This document shows positions 1-9,406 of a stretch of DNA of 64,000 nt, piece after piece (position 1 is the first letter of the stretch; each line of letters begins with the position of its first letter). The notes below the pieces were generated by a model that worked only from the letters and a program-made list of their open reading frames with translations, was not told the DNA's origin and ran no database searches. A program made the translations under genes and the position numbers. The stretch lies in assembly GCA_964016415.1 (NCBI GenBank), contig OZ024666.1, positions 2,027,310-2,091,309 on the forward strand, written 5' to 3'. The stretch comes from Erwinia sp. (lineage in GTDB: Bacteria; Pseudomonadota; Gammaproteobacteria; Enterobacterales; Enterobacteriaceae).

Positions 1-1395
1 GAAAAATATTTTGAATTGCATAAAGAACATGAGCTTGCTAAATATGAACTAAAAAAAATACAAACGCAGATTCCTAAAAAAATACAGCGTAAAGAAATGT
101 TTATTGCACGCTACAATCGTTTTCTGGCTGAGTATAAAAATTTAGCTGGCTTGCCACTTTTAAATTCAAGTGGTGAAGATATTTATCCAAAACCAAGATT
201 TTTCTTAAAAGTCATTTTTGAATATCTAGTCAAAATTGATGTGCTTTCTAATCAGATTGAGATACGACGCGCAGAACTACAAAAAGAGCGAGTCGATGCA
301 CTTGTAAATAAGCGAAAACTTCAAGGGCAAATGCGATTGCTCAATGATTCTCTTTCCACAGCGATGCAGTTTAGTCAGAATATGATGGAAACAAACCTGC
401 CAGCGTCTACTGTGCTATCAGAGGCTCATTGCCCTGTATGCGAGGCCCTAACTTCAACCCCAGCGGTTGAAGCAAGTAAGCTCATAAATGCAATTGAGTG
501 GCTGAATGAAGAACTAAGACTTTCTTCTTATGCCAGAGAGAGCTTTGCAGAAGAACGCCGAAATATTAGAAATCAGCTAGAGAAACAGGATGAATTACTC
601 CGTAGAATTCAAGACGACATCCGTCCTCTTGATGAAGAAATAAAAAGACTTAAAACTTCAAAATCAATTGATGAGCAAGCCTTGAAGACGAAACTTAGGT
701 TGGAAATCGCCATTCAAGAACAGTTAAATAAGCCTGAATTTGAATAATCTGAGCAGGAGACTTTTTGGAAAAGAGAAGTCATTCGCCTCTCTGCTGAGCT
801 TGCTCAATACAATGTGGAAAATCGTCTTCATATTTTAGCTCAAAGCATTAATACAAAAATGTGCGAGTTTGGTAATAGATTTGACTTTGAAGAGACCTAT
901 AAACCATCAGCGCTTCGTTTCGATACTGAAACATTTGATCTATGGCATCAACAAGATAATAAAACACGCGTCTATCTATGTTCTATGGGAAGTGGGGCTA
1001 ATTGGCTTTACTCTCATTTAGCACTTTTTATGGCTTTGCATTACCAATTTGCCTCTCTTTCAGAAGCTGGTTGCAAAATTCCGCCGATTCTCTTTTTGGA
1101 TCAACCAACACAAGTTTACTTTCCAGCATCTATAGATGACGCTGAGGAATTTAAACCGGATGAATTGGCTAAACAAATCAAGCGTGAAAATATTGTCGAT
1201 GAAGATATGAAAGCTGTGAATAACATGTTTACTCAACTTGCGAAGTTCTGTTTTGAGACTAGCGAGGCTACAGGCGTTATCCCACAGATCATTGTCTCAG
1301 ATCACGCTGATAATCTCATACTGGGCGAGGGTTATAAATTTCAGGGTTATATCCGTGCATCTTGGCGTACGCTTGGATTTATCAGTGATAATTGA
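1..1395 (+). pseudogene. DUF3732 SMC-like ATPase, 3' part, interrupted by an in-frame stop
   Basis: The reading frame is open from the first base, so the 5' end lies outside the window. The first part is a long charged coiled coil with a CPVC motif near codon 140, like the zinc hook of SMC/Rad50 proteins. A TAA at 745-747 interrupts it, and the same frame stays open to 1395. The second part has an ABC-type Walker B (ILFLDQP) and a following His/Asp loop (SDHADN), as in the C-terminus of DUF3732 proteins. This family is known as the ATPase of predicted ABC-three-component conflict systems. Because frame and homology continue past the stop, I read it as one gene killed by a single nonsense mutation. 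No partner gene is visible downstream; partners would lie left of the window. The family call is from motif recognition, not from a search. Confidence 0.75.
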
Positions 1396-1413
1396 CAAAG
1401 GATTAAAATGAAA

Positions 1414-1433
1414 ACCGGAGGTAGTCCTCCGGT
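1414..1433 (+). terminator. Hairpin after the DUF3732 gene
   Basis: A perfect 8-bp stem (ACCGGAGG / CCTCCGGT) with a 4-base TAGT loop lies 19 bases after the stop codon of the ATPase gene. No T-run follows, so it is either a weak terminator or an mRNA 3'-end hairpin. Confidence 0.45.
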
Positions 1434-1644
1434 ATGAAAACTCGCTTTAGTCAATGATTCTCTCATTGTAAAAATCATTGATCGTTAACGTGCAGTTTAA
1501 GATATTTTATTCTTGCCACTTCACTTTTTTACAACCACTTCTGCGAATGAAAATTGCAAATAGCTATCCTTTTCCAGCCATCCTTCTATTGTTCTCTTCA
1601 AATTGCTCGAGTCTAAATTAGAAGAATTATCTTTTGGCTCATTT

Positions 1645-2117
1645 TTACAGATAAAAATCCAGTATTTCGCTCCGGTACGTTCGGTTAAACCTTTCTATAA
1701 ATGCGTTCTCTGTTGGCTTACCCGGCTTTATAAATTCCAGCATCACGCTATGTTCTTCAGCCCATTGTGCCAGAGCCAGTGATATCCGTTCCGGCCCGTT
1801 ATCCATCCGCATCTTCAGCGGGTATCCACGGTTTGCCACTATACTGTCCAGTACCCGAACGACAGGCTGCGCCGGGATATTCAGATCTATTTCGATAGCC
1901 AGTGCTTCACAGTTAAAATCATCAACGACATTGAAAGTCCGAAAACGTGGGCCATATGTTAGTGCGTCGTGCATAAAATCAATCGACCCGCTCTGGTTAA
2001 GTGCTTCCGGCGTTGCCAGCGGAGCTGGATCACGCACCGGCAAACGTTGCTTACCTTTTCGACGAAAATTCAGTTTTAGCAGACAGTAAATCCGGTGTAC
2101 ACGCTTATGGTTCCAGA
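1645..2117 (-). mobile_element. Truncated IS3-family transposase (OrfB) remnant
   Basis: The minus strand encodes the middle and C-terminal part of an IS3-family integrase-type transposase. The frame is readable from WNHKRVHRIY (about 2115) through RLPVRDPAPL, DFMHDALTYG, VVDDFN, RMDNGPE and IERFNRTYRSEILDFYL. The three acidic catalytic positions of the DDE core are therefore present, but the protein stops at 1645 where full-length members continue for about 50 more residues. The usual Trp before the first Asp motif is replaced (GSIDFM rather than WSxDFM). The N-terminal part and OrfA are missing and no terminal inverted repeats were found. An open frame from a TTG codon covers 1645-2043. It is a dead fragment. 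Confidence 0.8.
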
Positions 2118-2239
2118 CATTACCTTGTCTGTGCGCTGAACAATGAACCGCGTATTTCTGTTAACAATGACAAAGCGCAATTAGCAGCCTCGAAAAGGAT
2201 CAATCGGCAACCCTTTGGCAAAATCGAACATCTCCAATA

Positions 2240-2587
2240 TTACTTCTTCTTATTAAGCATCGACTTCAGATCGGCAAACGGATTGTAGGTTGCTTCACCA
2301 ACATCTTTTTGTGCGTCCTCTCCTGCCACTACGGTTGTACCGTACTGAGCAGCTTCCGTGTATTTAGAATGCTCGTGGTCATGACAGTACAGACACAACA
2401 ACTCCCAGTTACTGCCATCTTCCGGATTATTGGTGTGATCGTGATCGATATGGTGAACCGTTAATTCACGTAGGTTGGAATAAACAAACTCACGCGAGCA
2501 ACGTCCGCACACCCAGGGGTAAATTTTAAGTGCTTTCTCACGGTAGCCGCTTTCCAGTCGCGAGTAATTTTTAGGGATTAGAGCCAT
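2240..2587 (-). CDS. yajD: YajD family HNH nuclease
   Basis: This 115-residue protein is very close to E. coli YajD along its length: it begins MALIPKNYSRLESGYREKA and ends NPFADLKSMLNKKK. Two CxxC pairs (CGRC and CLYC) and the HHIDHDH segment form the HNH zinc/metal site, which suggests a small endonuclease whose cellular role is not established. I chose the ATG at 2587 because it matches the family start; seven extra codons are open upstream. It is monocistronic, flanked by an IS remnant and yjfB rather than by the tsx region that neighbours it in E. coli. Confidence 0.93.
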   Translation of the reverse strand: MALIPKNYSRLESGYREKALKIYPWVCGRCSREFVYSNLRELTVHHIDHDHTNNPEDGSNWELLCLYCHDHEHSKYTEAAQYGTTVVAGEDAQKDVGEATYNPFADLKSMLNKKK

Positions 2588-2813
2588 TGCTGATGTTACC
2601 TGTTTCAAAGAGTGACATTTGCGAGAATGCCCCTAATATATCCCACAATGAAACGGTGACAAACGATAAAGCAACGGCCTTTTCGGGTTTTCAACAGTCA
2701 GGCAGCAAGGTGTATCCCGACTCCTCATCAAAGGTAGGTATCAACCAACTCTACCCTTTACCACCCTTGTATCAGTTGACCTGAACTCTACCAGCGTGGG
2801 TCCATCGTGGGCA

Positions 2814-3002
2814 TCAGGCAGTGGTATTGATGTTACGCCCAATCGCCGGGTTAGCAGGCAGCTGTGGGATAGAATTGATGATCTGAGATCCCATAGAAGC
2901 CTGATTATCGAGAGACTTCTTAAGCATGATATTACTCACTTTAGTACTGAGTTCCATGTTGTCCAGACCTGTAGCGAGTGAAGTAATCTGTGATACGTCC
3001 AT
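2814..3002 (-). CDS. yjfB: YjfB family putative motility protein
   Basis: A 62-residue protein beginning MDVSQITSLATGL and ending NPAIGRNINTTA, the hallmark ends of the YjfB family (Pfam YjfB_motility). The middle is a short amphipathic helix with conserved LKKSLD. Family members are small soluble proteins linked to motility by annotation; the molecular role is unknown. A strong AGGAGAG ribosome-binding site lies six bases before the ATG, which supports a real gene despite its size. No flagellar genes are in the window. Confidence 0.8.
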   Translation of the reverse strand: MDVSQITSLATGLDNMELSTKVSNIMLKKSLDNQASMGSQIINSIPQLPANPAIGRNINTTA

Positions 3003-3482
3003 CTTTCTCTCCTGTTTACTACGGCTAATTGGGAACTGAGAACAGTCTTAGCACGCTCACCATGGTATCGGCATTTTGGTGCAAATCTTTAGCGTACATC
3101 AGCAGATGTACAGACAGTATCAGGTAAAGTTAAATCCACTTTTCGTTGTTTGCGCCAGCCCGGAAACTGCCTGTAACTACCTTGCTTTAATCGGTATTTG
3201 TACATCAACGTAGTACAGCTGAGTCAACAAATTAAAAACCTGTTGTCTGTAAAAAGCTTTCATGACCAGTGACAGGTTACCGAACCCTATTCCTTCTACA
3301 GACTCCGGAAAGAGCGCTACTTTGGGCTATTATCCCGGTAGTTTGCATCCTTCTCATACTCTGCGGACTCCACTACCGCCACAGTAATTGCTGGCTTCAC
3401 CCCGTTTAGTTCCGCCCGCTTTTGCGCGTAAGAGAGCCTTTTGGATGACGTGGTGCAAAAGACTCACCGGGTATATTGTTTG
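3003..3482. other. Intergenic 480 bp, one unassigned open stretch
   Basis: Nothing firmly recognised. On the minus strand about 48 codons stay open from roughly 3463 to a TAG at 3317-3319, reading through AQKRAELNGVKPAITVAVVE. It has protein-like composition but no start or ribosome-binding site. It may be the tail of a decayed gene. Confidence 0.3.
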
Positions 3483-3971
3483 TTATTTTTTCGAGAGTTT
3501 CTCTAAAACCTGCATCAATAGCGCAGTGATAACAAAGCAAAGTTGCAGCCCCATATACATGATTATTTTATCATTAGGGATATTTTTTAACTCCATAAAA
3601 ACCCCTAACAGATGAATAGTCGAGATCGCAACTACTGAAAAGAACACCTTGTTTTTCAGCGATTCTACATCCATCTTACCTATCCATGACAACTCTTTAT
3701 CTGCCCCCTTCACATTCAACTGCGAGACAAAGTTCTCATAACCAGAAAAAATCACCATAACAAGCAATCCTCCTATCAGAACGAAGTCGATAAGTGATAG
3801 CAGGCTAAGTATTATTTCTTCGTCATTGTAATGCGCTATGTTTAATATCACTTCATATAGATTCACAAAGAATTTATAGGCTAAAACTATCAGGCTGATA
3901 GATAAACCCAGATAAACCGGAGCCATTATCCATCTTGATCCGAATAAAACTCGTGTGAAAAAATTGCCCAT
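3483..3971 (-). CDS. yqhA: UPF0114 / YqhA family inner membrane protein
   Basis: A 162-residue integral membrane protein. It matches YqhA in order: an N-terminal segment with SRWIMAPVYLGLS, a second hydrophobic stretch with DFVLIGGLLVMVIFSGYENFVSQL, the loop GKMDVESLKNKV, then a third and fourth hydrophobic segment. Four membrane helices are expected. Function is unknown. GAGAGG stands five bases before the ATG. The length matches the family (about 164). Neighbours are unrelated, and it appears to be a single-gene unit. Confidence 0.92.
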   Translation of the reverse strand: MGNFFTRVLFGSRWIMAPVYLGLSISLIVLAYKFFVNLYEVILNIAHYNDEEIILSLLSLIDFVLIGGLLVMVIFSGYENFVSQLNVKGADKELSWIGKMDVESLKNKVFFSVVAISTIHLLGVFMELKNIPNDKIIMYMGLQLCFVITALLMQVLEKLSKK

Positions 3972-4202
3972 TTATACCTCTCACTTTAACACACTGAAAA
4001 ATCAAATTATTGATTGTATTGGTTTTTCTGTTCGTGTTTTTTCTCAAAAAAACGATTACGCCTCAAATCAGGTCTTTTCTTGACCTTGCTCAATATGTCA
4101 CTATATTTCATACATAATGTAACAAAAGTAGACCGCTGCTAACCGACTCTGCTAACAAGTCATTTAGTTATATACCAAAAAACAATAAGTGAGGAATTCC
4201 CG

Positions 4203-4700
4203 ATGAAATTATGGAACAAAATGATTTTGGCTGCTGCAATCACCATTGTCATTGCTGGTTGTGATGATGCGGATGAGAAAGTAGATAGCAATCTCAACCA
4301 GGCTAAGGAAGCGGCCAGTCAGATCAAAGATGCTGCTGCTGACAAAGCTTCATCCATCAAAGAAGAAGCAGACAAGCAAATTAATGAAATTAAGCAGGAA
4401 GCAGATAAGCAAGCCGATCAACTTACAGAGAAGGCAAAATCGATCAAGGCAGATGCTGATGCAAAAGTGCAGTCTTTAGCTACTCAGGCTAAAGCTAAGG
4501 GAGATGAAGTAAAAGCCGATGCAAAACAAAAAAGTGACCAGGTTGTAGAAAAGGCTGAACAGATCAAGGCACAAGCCATCACTGGTGCTAACGCGCTGGC
4601 AACTGACGCGGCAGCGAAAACCCAAGAGATAAAAGACAGCATGGAAAAGAACACTGCCCCCGCACAAACTGATACTAACCCAACTCAAAACAAACAGTAG
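4203..4700 (+). CDS. Alanine/lysine-rich coiled-coil lipoprotein
   Basis: 165 residues. Residues 1-20 are a lipoprotein signal peptide ending in the lipobox IAGC, so Cys20 should be lipidated. Asp at +2 (CDD) is the classical inner-membrane retention residue, so the protein is likely anchored in the inner membrane facing the periplasm. The rest is a long repetitive helix rich in Ala, Lys, Glu, Gln and Asp, with recurring 11-residue-like units such as EADKQINEIKQ and EKAKSIKADA, resembling LEA or apolipoprotein-like proteins. A GAGG site precedes the ATG. No named homolog is recognised. A structural or stress role is inferred only from composition. The tail is Thr/Asn/Gln-rich. Confidence 0.75.
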   Translation: MKLWNKMILAAAITIVIAGCDDADEKVDSNLNQAKEAASQIKDAAADKASSIKEEADKQINEIKQEADKQADQLTEKAKSIKADADAKVQSLATQAKAKGDEVKADAKQKSDQVVEKAEQIKAQAITGANALATDAAAKTQEIKDSMEKNTAPAQTDTNPTQNKQ

Positions 4701-5128
4701 TTCGAGGGTGTCATAGCGGAAATTTATCCAGGATGGTATTCGGCATGATCGCTGATATAAATAGAAAGCGGATTATGCCGGATACAGCAAACGCATGAAT
4801 CGGCATCACTGCTGTGGCTGAGATCGTCCGTTCTGTTGCTTGAGGGCACGTTGACTGTATTAACATATAACGCACTCTCCTGCTCGCCAGGCCAGAAAGC
4901 GTAAACTGCGAGCTGCTTCGTCGGGGCCGTTGCTGGTGCAAGTTCTGCCAATCATTTTGATAAAAGATTCTCAATGCTACAGCCATGAAAAACCATTGCT
5001 GTCTGCACAGCAGATGACTAGAGTTATCTGTTCTACTTTCCGCTCACTAGTGAACTCTCACTACTATGATGATATCATCACACCGCTTGTAGTTGGTGGT
5101 AGAAAATTTATCAGGTATTTATTTCAAG
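4701..5128. other. Intergenic 430 bp
   Basis: Two overlapping minus-strand open frames (4711-4986 and 4724-4951) exist here, but neither has a recognisable motif or convincing start. I see no clear terminator after the lipoprotein gene and no identifiable regulatory site. Confidence 0.3.
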
Positions 5129-6162
5129 ATGTTACACACTAAGAATAATAAATTGGACTCTTCAGGTAATTCCCGACGAGTATCAGGTATCGAAGGTTTA
5201 AGAGCTATTGCAGTTTTATCGGTTTTGTTAAGTCATTGGGCTCCAGGATATGTCTATTTATATAACTGGGGTACAGCTGGCGTATATGTATTCTTTTTTA
5301 TCAGTGGCTACGTCATTACAGCAGGATTGATTTCAGAAAAGATAAAAGAGGGAAAAGTAAATGTTGTAAATTTTTACGCAAGGAGAGCATTTAGAATTTG
5401 GCCTATTTATTTTATCTCGCTCGGATTTTTCATTTTTTTTGACAGTGGACAGCCAATTTTCGGTATTTGGTGGCATCTCACCTTTCTTTCTAACTTCCTA
5501 TTCGCCATTGATGGAATACACTTCCCTGTTCACTTATGGACTCTGTCTGTGGAGCAGCAGTTTTATCTTTTATGGCCTGTTATTTTCATTCTGACAACAA
5601 ATAAATCCAGAGTTTTTATATGCCTTCTTTTCTTAATTTCAGGGATGATTTCTAAATTATTTTTTTTGATAAAAACAATGCGGTAGCTGCGATGTACCTG
5701 CCATTATCCAACTTCGATTGTATATCATCCGGTGCACTCCTCGCAATGCTAAATCAGTGTGCTTCATTTAAAGAAAAAACACCCCGCATTATCCTGTTTG
5801 TCTCAGTTTTATTATTCATACCTCTGTTGTATTTATCGTCAAAAGGAATTGGAAAACCAGTTAATGTAATAGGACCTCTCTGCGTGTCCGGAATAATATT
5901 CTTTTTGTTATCGAATATGATAAATGGAAGAGGTTATCGATTACTATCATCAGCGCCATTGGTATTTATCGGAAAAATAAGCTATAGCATTTATCTTTAT
6001 CATCTTTTCATAGCCTATTATCTTTTACCTTTATTTTCTGACAGATATCCCTGGTACTTTTTTTTCACCACTGCAACATTACTTACAATTTTACTTTCTA
6101 CCATTAGTTGGTTTCTGATAGAAAAACCTTTGATAGCTTTTAGCAAAAAGTATTTCTCATGA
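5129..6162 (+). pseudogene. Acyltransferase 3 family (OafA/YrhL-like), frameshifted at a T8 tract
   Basis: Encodes a multi-helix membrane acyltransferase of the OafA/YrhL (Acyltransf_3) type, which O-acylates surface polysaccharides. The N-terminal half has GIEGLRAIAVLSVLLSHW, with the family Arg-X10-His motif, then FFISGYVI, the RRAFRIWPIY segment and LWTLSVEQQFYLLWP. The frame ends at a TAG at 5684-5686. Homology continues in another frame (MYLPLSNFDCISSGALLAM to IGKISYSIYLYHLF) up to 6162. The frames meet at a run of eight T at 5660-5667; one added T restores a continuous frame of about 345 codons. The start at 5129 (MLHTKNNK) is chosen over 5093 because the upstream residues are not family-like. 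It may be a true mutation, a phase-variable tract or a sequencing error. Confidence 0.8.
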
Positions 6163-6685
6163 ATCGGGATATTATAAAATATAGTCTGCTTCATTCAATT
6201 TCATGATGTTTTGTAACACAGTCGGAGGCAGCCCGGTTTCAGTGGCAACAGATAATCTCTCAACGTTTTGTCGTAACCCGTAACAGTGGTATTGGTTCTG
6301 TGCTCAGTCGTGACTGACTTCATGTACCGCAGCGGCTACACCAACACGACCGTCCAGCGTCATTACCTGGGCACCGAATTCATCCGAGCACTACCAGGGG
6401 GCTACTTTTGATTGATACTTCTGTTCAGCTGAATTCTCTTCGGCTGAGCGTTGACTCACACAGCCCTGCCGACTGTTGCCGGATAAGATCAGAGGTATGC
6501 CGATAGAATGACACCACGTCGCTCCCCGCCCCCCTGTCCAGTCAGTAAACCTGACTGATTCAACGAAGCCAAAAATGATTTTTATCTTCAGTTTAAGGTT
6601 TTATTAAGCTATCTGCAGAGACGTCAGCCAGTGCAATTTTTTATCTCACCCAGGCTCTAATCTTCCACATCATTCACTGTTATAT
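6163..6685. other. Intergenic 520 bp, possibly degenerate coding remnants
   Basis: No gene recognised. A plus-strand stretch around 6321-6411 reads MYRSGYTNTTVQRHYLGTEF and ends in a stop, with no start or Shine-Dalgarno site. It could be a relic. The last part is the promoter region of the iron transporter. Confidence 0.3.
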
Positions 6686-6704
6686 GAAAATGATAATCGA
6701 TTCT
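6686..6704 (+). promoter_or_regulatory. Fur box upstream of sfuA
   Basis: GAAAATGATAATCGATTCT matches 13 of 19 positions of the Fur consensus GATAATGATAATCATTATC, including the whole AATGATAATC core. It lies about 85 bases before the sfuA start, as expected for iron-repressed transcription. Confidence 0.7.
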
Positions 6705-6787
6705 GTTAGCAATTTTGTAAAGTTGTGTTGTAATCCGATGCGCTACATTTATAGCTTTCTTTACAATTCACTCTGGAGAATCATTGT

Positions 6788-7804
6788 ATGAAGTTTGGCA
6801 GATCTCTTTTGTCTTCATTGGCGCTGGTAACCTCCTCAGTGCTGCTCGCTCCACTCGCCGTCGCAGCCGATAGCGATAATGGAATTGTGATTTACAATGC
6901 TCAACATGAAAACCTTGTTCAGTCCTGGGTCGACGCTTTCACCAAAGAGACAGGAATCAAAGTTACGCTGCGTAATGGCAAAGACAGTGAGTTAGCCAAT
7001 CAGATCATTCAGGAAGGTACGGCGTCACCGGCCGATGTGTTCCTGACAGAAAATTCACCGGCCATGGTACTGTTTGATAATGCTAAATTATTCGCTCCAC
7101 TAGATTCAGCAACACTGAAGCAAGTGTTACCTGCATACCGCCCTGCACACGGTAACTGGACAGGCATCGCCGCGCGCAGCACGGTATTCGTGTATAACCC
7201 GGAAAAGCTTACAGCAGCGCAACTACCCAAATCACTGATGGACCTTGCTAAACCTGAATGGAAAGGTCGTTGGGGTGCTTCTCCATCGGGTGCGGATTTC
7301 CAGGCAATTGTCAGCGCTGTGCTGGCACTGAAAGGTGAAAAAGCAACACTCGAATGGTTAAAAGCGATGAAAACTAATTTTGTCGCTTACAAAGGCAACA
7401 GCACAGTGATGAAAGCTGTTAACGCGGGTCAGATTGATGGTGGGGTCATTTATCACTACTATCGCTTTGTTGATCAGGCCAAAACGGGTGAAAACAGCAA
7501 AAATACCCAACTCTACTATTTCAAACATCAGGATCCGGGCGCTTTTGTCAGTATCTCAGGGGGTGGTGTAATCGCTTCCAGTAAACACATGCCACAAGCT
7601 CAGGCATTCCTCAAATGGATTACCGGTAAATCAGGCCAAGAGATATTACGTACCAACGATGCGTTTGAATATGCCGTAGGTGTGAATGCAGCATCTAACG
7701 CAAAGCTAGTACCACTTAAAGATCTTGATGCGCCGAAAATTGAAGCATCATCACTTAATAATAAACAAGTAATCGATTTGATGATGCAGGCTGGTCTGCT
7801 GTAA
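6788..7804 (+). CDS. sfuA: Ferric iron ABC transporter, periplasmic binding protein (SfuA/FbpA/AfuA type)
   Basis: 338 residues, the same length as Serratia SfuA. Residues 1-27 are a Sec signal peptide ending AVAADS. The mature part opens with IVIYNAQHENLVQSW, and the adjacent tyrosines Tyr224-Tyr225 in YHYYRF correspond to the ferric-ion-binding tyrosine pair of FbpA; the His in NAQHE and Glu in LTENSP complete the usual site. It captures Fe3+ in the periplasm and hands it to SfuB/SfuC. GGAG precedes the ATG. It is first in an operon with sfuB and sfuC behind a Fur box. This gene itself is intact, but the permease behind it is not. Confidence 0.92.
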   Translation: MKFGRSLLSSLALVTSSVLLAPLAVAADSDNGIVIYNAQHENLVQSWVDAFTKETGIKVTLRNGKDSELANQIIQEGTASPADVFLTENSPAMVLFDNAKLFAPLDSATLKQVLPAYRPAHGNWTGIAARSTVFVYNPEKLTAAQLPKSLMDLAKPEWKGRWGASPSGADFQAIVSAVLALKGEKATLEWLKAMKTNFVAYKGNSTVMKAVNAGQIDGGVIYHYYRFVDQAKTGENSKNTQLYYFKHQDPGAFVSISGGGVIASSKHMPQAQAFLKWITGKSGQEILRTNDAFEYAVGVNAASNAKLVPLKDLDAPKIEASSLNNKQVIDLMMQAGLL

Positions 7805-7835
7805 CTATGAATTTTTGGATGAGTTCCTGATATCT

Positions 7836-9405
7836 ATGGATAACACGACTACTAACGTCCCGCTGCATCACAGGGGGCATTCACGTGCTCCGTCGTGGCT
7901 TACGGTGCTGCTGGCGATACTAATCGCTCTGGTATCATTAATCCCGCCTGGTTTTGTCGTTTTTGTTGGATTCGACACGGGCTGGCAGACTGTCAAGGCA
8001 CTCATTTTTCAGACCACGTATTGCCGAATTGCTTTACAACACCTTACTACTGGTGGTGATTACGGTTCCTCTTTGTGTGATCATCGGCGTTGCAGTGGCC
8101 TGGATCACCGAAAGAACCGCCCTGCACGGCCGTCGTTTATGGTCGATACTCGCTGTCGCTCCTCTGGCAATACCCGCTTTTGTACAAAGTTATGCATGGG
8201 TGAGCGTAGTGCCGTCAATGCAGGGCTTATCTGCCGGTGTTTTCCTTTCTACGCTTGCCTATTATCCGTTCATTTTTCTTCCGGCCACAGCCGTATTACG
8301 ACGCCTTGACCCGACCCTCGAAGATGTTGCTGCATCATTAGGCTCGTCTCCAACCAGAGTATTTTTCCGCGTGGTTTTACCGCAGCTTAAATTACCCATC
8401 TGGGGAGGTTCGCTACTGATCGCTTTACATCTTCTCGCTGAGTACGGCCTGTATGCGATGATTCGCTTCGATACCTTTACCACAGCCATTTATGATCAAT
8501 TTCAATCAACATTCAGTGGACCGGCAGCCAATATGCTGGCTGGCGTCCTTGCGCTATGCTGCCTGGTGATTATGGCTGCAGAAGGTGTGACGCGCGGCAA
8601 AATGCGTTACGCGCGTGTGGGCAGCGGGGCCTCCCGGCAACAGCAACTCAGACCGTTGAACGCTCTCTTTTCACTGCTGTGTCAATCATTGTTATGCGCA
8701 CTGATAACTCTGGCGTTAATTGTGCCCCTGACAGTGCTGATACGCTGGATATGGCTGGGTGGCATCCCTAACTGGACGCAAATTAACTTGTGGGTTGCTC
8801 TGCAGCAGACCGTTATACTGGCAAGCTGTGGCGCATTATTGACACTGGCAGCAGCGGTTCCTGTCGCCTGGCTGACGGTACGCCACCCTAATCGTTTTTT
8901 TCGCTTTCTGGAAGGCTGTGATTATTTCACCAGTGCCCTACCCGGCATCGTGGTGGCTCTGGCGCTGGTTACGGTCACTATTCGTTACATGCGTCCGGTC
9001 TATCAAACTGAAATCACTTTTTTTCTGGCCTACTTATTGATGTTTATCCCTCGCGCGTTGATCAATTTGCGTGCCGGGATAGCTCAGGCCCCTGTCGAGC
9101 TGGAAAACGTTGCAAGGAGTTTAGGCAAAAAACCACGGGAAGCACTGTGGGATATTACTTTACGACTTTGCTCTCCGGGAGCTACCGCTGCCGTTGCACT
9201 GGTTTTTCTCGGCATCAGCAATGAACTTACTGCCACACTACTGCTCTCGCCTTTGGGCACTCGCACACTATCAAGCAGCTTTTGGGCACTGACCAGCGAA
9301 ATAGATTATGTTGCGGCGGCACCTTATGCTCTGCTGATGATTCTTATTTCGTTGCCGCTGACCGGCATTCTCTACAAACAATCACAAAAACTGGCAGGCT
9401 TATAA
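7836..9405 (+). pseudogene. sfuB: Ferric iron ABC transporter permease SfuB, frameshifted
   Basis: A two-domain FbpB-type permease of about 520 residues. The start (MDNTTTNVPLH..., first helix [16 protein letters not shown]) is in one frame, and the rest ([17 protein letters not shown] to the C-terminus KQSQKLAGL) is in another. The frames meet at a run of five T at 8005-8009; removing one T gives a continuous protein ([16 protein letters not shown]). Both permease modules follow, with EAA-type loops ([11 protein letters not shown] and [11 protein letters not shown]). As read, the product would stop near 8309. The alternative start at 7815 adds seven codons. It lies between sfuA and sfuC, one base before the latter. 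A sequencing error in the T-run cannot be excluded. Confidence 0.85.
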
Positions 9406-9406
9406 A

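Noticed and set aside
2001..2288. 95-codon plus-strand frame
   Set aside because: Antisense to the IS3 transposase remnant and the end of yajD, with no motif.
4711..4986. 91-codon minus-strand frame after the lipoprotein gene
   Set aside because: No ribosome-binding site, no recognisable motif, and overlapped by another equally unsupported frame on the same strand.
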